Assembly (NCBI GenBank): GCA_911728455.2
Contig: OU452225.1
Coordinates: 746,501-810,500 of the forward strand
Source: Marthasterias glacialis
Lineage: Eukaryota; Echinodermata; Asteroidea; Forcipulatida; Asteriidae
DNA: 64,000 nt
Reading direction: 5' to 3'
This document shows, piece by piece, positions 60,622-64,000 of this stretch (the stretch's first letter is position 1; each line of letters begins with the position of its first letter). The position numbers were made by a program, and so were the translations under genes. The notes beneath the pieces are model-generated. The model saw only the letters and a list, made by a program, of their open reading frames with translations, made no database searches and had not been told where the DNA came from.

Positions 60622-61626
60622 ATGGACAACATTGCTTCATGAAATAGTCACTGTATCAAGGAGGAAAGTCGTCACTGATGTTACCTGTAGACAACTGTTT
60701 TGTGAATGGATATGATTGCTTCAAAAAGTAGTCAAGGGGAAAAGTCTGTAGTGCTGTTACATGATTGTTTTAATGCACTGGAACATTTTATGAAACAGTC
60801 TCAGACTCAAGAGAAATACCAATCCCCCTTGCTGTGATGTCTTTGTATACTACTGTTTTATGAAGTCTGGCTTCAGTCATGAATGAGTTTCTGATCATGT
60901 TGTGATGTAAACTGTTTGCAGTTGGTTTGACACAGGAAGGTCTCTTTCATGAAACAGTCATTTTCATAAAATAACTTTTGAAACTGGAGTATTAACGACC
61001 GGTTCATCACACTGAACCTCTGTGTTCACTTTGCTGGTTCCACATGTTGTTGATTTCAGTTGGCAGTTTTAAACAAAGGGAATATTTCCTGTGTCTGTTC
61101 TAAAATCACTGGACACAAAGAGCAGCTTGGACTGTGTGCTTTCTTCAACTCTCTTTCTTGTTAAAGCATTCTTGAAGCATCAGAAACTGTGCCATGTTGG
61201 CCTGTTTTGAGTATGTTGAGACCAGCCGTACCCTGTACCCCATCCATCCATTTCAGCTTGTGTCTTTCCTGTTTTCTTGTTTGCAATGGCTACTATATAA
61301 ACCATGCAATTCTCACAGTATTTGAACATTGTGACATGTTAAAGTGCGTGGTTTTGTTCCCATCACACCTTCAAGCAAGAACGTGACCCAAGGTTGACCA
61401 AAATGTTCAAAAAGACGCAAGATTTGCATGATTTATGGCAACCCTAACATTCAGTCACATTTGAAACAGCGGTGTTGCAACATGGTTGCATTTAGAGACC
61501 ATCAAGGTACATAAGAGATTATATTTTCGTTGTTTTTTTCCAAAGAGAGTATTTTCTTAGTTTCAACTAGGTCTCACAAAGAGTGAAACCTTTCCATATA
61601 AGTAAGAGCCAGAAGACTTCATAAAC

Positions 61627-62062
61627 CAGGGATTGAGTTCACCAAGACTTGTCTTATCTTAAGTTAGGACAAGTAACTGGTCCTAACTTGTGACACGTCC
61701 TAGGAACAATTTCACAAAAGATAAGAAGTGTCTTCTGTGTCCTAATTACCTTGGAAACGGCCCAGAACCCTTCCTAACTTAAGATTTTTGTTGTCCTGTC
61801 GCAATAATGGCGCTTCTGCTTTTGCCAAACCATAAAGCTAGAAAGGCATTAAGAAGAGATCGACTCTTTTAGGATAGACGAAACCCGCTTGACAGATTGA
61901 GCAACGAGGAAATCATCTGACGTTACAGATTCTCACGACAAGGTATAATGCAACTGTTGGATAGGGTTGGCGACCACATACAACCTGAAACATGGGTAAT
62001 TATAATAATACTCCAAGGCCTAGTATTACTAGTAATTTCAAGTTTTGTGGAATCAATCCCTG
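61627..62062 (+). mobile_element. Decayed Harbinger-like element in the presumed 3'UTR
   Basis: CAGGGATTGAGTTCAC at the left is inverted imperfectly as GTGGAATCAATCCCTG at the right. Between them is a fragment of a Harbinger-type transposase start (61807-61998) with two in-frame stops. The element is 436 bp, so most of the transposase is missing. Confidence 0.55.
61807..61998 (+). pseudogene. Harbinger (PIF/HARBI1-type) transposase N-terminal fragment, broken
   Basis: From ATG at 61807 the frame reads MALLLLPNHKARKALRRDRL, then a TAG, then DRRNPLDRLSNEEII, a TGA, then RYRFSRQGIMQLLDRV. The run RRNPLD-LS-EEII-RYRFSR is the usual start of Harbinger DDE transposases. The catalytic region is absent, so it is inactive. 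It lies in the SZT2 3'UTR or just beyond it. Confidence 0.75.
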
Positions 62063-62143
62063 AAGAGGGAGTGACCTGATGTGATAGAGGCTGTTTATCC
62101 ACAGAGAAACACAACGTTGTAAAAGTTTTTTCTTACTCCTTTC

Positions 62144-62149
62144 AATAAA
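62144..62149 (+). promoter_or_regulatory. Candidate polyadenylation signal AATAAA (proximal)
   Basis: The first AATAAA I see downstream of the stop codon, about 1.5 kb away. If used, the 3'UTR would include the decayed Harbinger-like element. Confidence 0.45.
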
Positions 62150-62331
62150 ACATCACTCTAATCTGGCATTTTTTTCCCCAGAAAATTATGTATAACGAAA
62201 AATCCTGCGAAATTGTAAATAAGAGTATTATGTTCACCTTAAATCTACCTATGTACATGTAAATATAAAAGTTATTTTGCAGTTACAATTTTCCTTGATC
62301 TAAAGTACTTTTCTAAATTTGGAATTTCAGC

Positions 62332-62337
62332 AATAAA
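62332..62337 (+). promoter_or_regulatory. Candidate polyadenylation signal AATAAA (middle)
   Basis: A second AATAAA in the same orientation, 188 bp beyond the first, followed by T/GT-rich sequence (about 62350-62400) that could act as a downstream element. Confidence 0.4.
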
Positions 62338-62441
62338 TGAAGGTGCTCCTATTGTGTATGTGTTTGGCTACAGTCATGACTACATCTGTTTGTTTCAGGT
62401 GTACATTTATGGTCCTCTTTTGATAATAATGGTGTCTTTGT

Positions 62442-62447
62442 AATAAA
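62442..62447 (+). promoter_or_regulatory. Candidate polyadenylation signal AATAAA (distal)
   Basis: A third AATAAA 110 bp further on. Which of the three is used cannot be told from the sequence. Confidence 0.3.
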
Positions 62448-62816
62448 CGGTGTTCACTTGATTGACGTCATGCGCAAAATATTAAAAGATATCTAGTTCC
62501 AATTTGAGACTGTTGGCAACTTGAAATGTACAGATTCAAGTTGAACTTAGGTTTAGGCATTATCTATCGATGTTATTTTGTATGTTTGGGACACTGACCT
62601 AACACAGCTTGATGCCGTCATGTGCCTGGCATGTCGTAAGCAGATAATACGCAAAGTTGTGTCTTAGGAAATGTTGGAAAGGTGGATTATTTCTTTATAA
62701 ATTATTGGTCAACGTGGTCAATTTAATTTCAGTATGGGAATGGAAAAGCATGAGTTGTTCATGTTAAAATTTTGCATAATTGTCAAAAATGTAACCGTTT
62801 TTACAGTTTTAAGACC

Positions 62817-63011
62817 AGGGTGCAATTTCATAGTGCTGCGTAAGCAAAATATATTGCTTAAACATTTTCTGCTAAGAAAAATATGAAGGATACCAGTCAC
62901 ACATTGTACATGTGACATAGTATTTGTGGCTGGTAACCTTATTCTGGTAAGCATAATTTTGTTGTGCTTAACTATCTTTTGTGCTTAAGCAGCTCTGTAA
63001 AATTGGGCCCT
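62817..63011. mobile_element. CAGGG-ended MITE
   Basis: CAGGGTGCAATTTCATAGTG with GCTGCGTAAGC is inverted at the right end (GCTTAAGCAGCTCTG...GGGCCCTG). The hAT-like type is inferred from the CAGGG termini. I see no clear 8-bp duplication. Confidence 0.6.
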
Positions 63012-64000
63012 GCTCTGAATGTTGTGCTGTTTGCCCAGCAGAAGGAACCAAAAGCCGTTTGACACTCCGCCAGGCATTCCTTGATGCTTTACAGGGTTGA
63101 ACAGTAAGAGGGCTGTAGACAAAAAAACCAACTCTACTGGGGCACAATTTGTATAACCTTACATGCACATAATCATTTCATATATTTTCAAAAAATTTTT
63201 TAAATTTAAACATTGCTTTACTGAATTGATTTGCTTGACTAAATTGATTACAACTAATGTACACTGAGTAGACTTTTCAACCTAGAGTGACTGCTCTATT
63301 AAAAGCTTTATGAACTTAAAGTATTTGTCTTTGTACATTTTGTGGCATGCCACAATTTATTTTATCTTCTAATTGACTATTTTTTGCTCAGAGGGCGACA
63401 TTTGAGTATTAAAATGAGGCTGTTAAGAACAAGAATTTTCACAACATTGTATTCAATCATTTTTAAAACTAATCACTCCTGCCCCAACTTATTCCAACAA
63501 TCCTAGTAATGAAGAGAGAGCATTTTTCCTTTGCATGTCTCGTGGTATTGCTTTGATAAATGTTCACAGTGACCTGCCCAGGACCACATGACTGACAAAA
63601 TGGCTGACTTCACAAAGACTCCTTGTTTTTTTAGTTTTATAGCCCCATAAATAGTACCAATCCACTTCATATCCTTGGCACTTTTATAAGGCAAACTTTT
63701 TTATAGCCAACCTGACCGAGAAAGCCACTGCAGCGTGAGCGAGGTGAGTTGAGTATTACGTATTGTACTCCTTACAGCATACCATGAAATACTTTTTATG
63801 GTGAATATATCGCTTAAAACCAGTCAAAGTGAAGCAAATGTAAGGCTTCGCTGTACAGCATTTTTGAAATACACATGGCTTGTATCAAACTGGTGCTAAA
63901 CATTCCCCGCCCCTCTCCCCCTCCCCCCATTAGTGCAACTGTAAAAATGTACAATATTATGAAAATATATTAAAGATACATCATTCTTAAACAAGAATAC

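Larger units (their letters stand above)
53205..58667 (+). other. SZT2: 5.5 kb SZT2 intron
   Basis: Phase 0 intron carrying retroelement fragments, two SINEs in a row, a foldback element with an internal 22-bp array, a second unrelated 22-bp array of about 60 copies and a truncated SINE. Positions 53490-54310 and 55020-55730 show nothing I recognise. Confidence 0.65.
60622..64000 (+). other. 3'UTR and downstream flank
   Basis: Follows the SZT2 stop. It holds a Harbinger-like remnant, three AATAAA signals and one MITE. From 63012 to the end I see no gene or repeat beyond short A/T- and C-rich runs. Confidence 0.6.

Overview
This window is eukaryotic, intron-rich, AT-rich and crowded with transposon debris. 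It holds one large protein-coding gene on the + strand. I identify it as the 3' part of an SZT2 orthologue, the large scaffold subunit of the KICSTOR complex, which recruits GATOR1 to lysosomes so that mTORC1 is restrained when nutrients are scarce. I assembled 35 exons between 9391 and 60621. Every splice phase is compatible from exon to exon, and together they give 2127 codons plus a TGA stop. Vertebrate SZT2 is about 3400 residues, so roughly the C-terminal 60% is here and the 5' exons lie upstream of the window. The organism looks like a marine invertebrate, most likely a deuterostome such as an echinoderm. That rests on the SZT2 sequence and on the tRNA-headed SINEs with (ATT)n tails; the species cannot be fixed from sequence alone. 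Family assignments are from memory and no database search was run.

Layout. Positions 1-9390 hold no exon I can support. They contain SINE, MITE and DNA-transposon copies, and a short minus-strand membrane-segment peptide (about 2975-3140) of uncertain nature. Positions 9391-26423 hold exons 1-14. Introns here carry a 61-bp and a 50-bp tandem array, TTAA-flanked elements, SINEs and LINE tails. Positions 26424-35022 form one 8.6 kb intron containing a 3.37 kb, 33-bp-period satellite. Positions 35023-53204 hold exons 15-32, in which small phase-0 exons 15-17 encode Ser/Pro-rich linkers. Positions 53205-58667 form a 5.5 kb intron with two 22-bp minisatellites and a Penelope-like fragment. Exons 33-35 end the protein at 60621. 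The presumed 3'UTR contains a decayed Harbinger-like element and three AATAAA signals. The last ~1.5 kb holds one more MITE and no gene I can recognise.

The most distinctive feature is the tandem-repeat load: eleven or more unrelated arrays (periods 14, 20, 22, 22, 33, 34, 42/84, 45/90, 50, 61 and about 170 bp), all inside introns of this one gene. The 33-bp satellite has a perfect palindromic core (CAGAATTCTG), one monomer whose 23-bp spacer is inverted exactly in register, a 14-monomer (461-bp) higher-order repeat at its 3' end, and an inverted repeat at its two edges. The long open frames in these arrays follow from the repeat period and are not evidence of proteins. I see no prokaryotic system, CRISPR array or complete autonomous transposon. 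I found no convincing new gene system; the satellite architecture is the best candidate for something undescribed.
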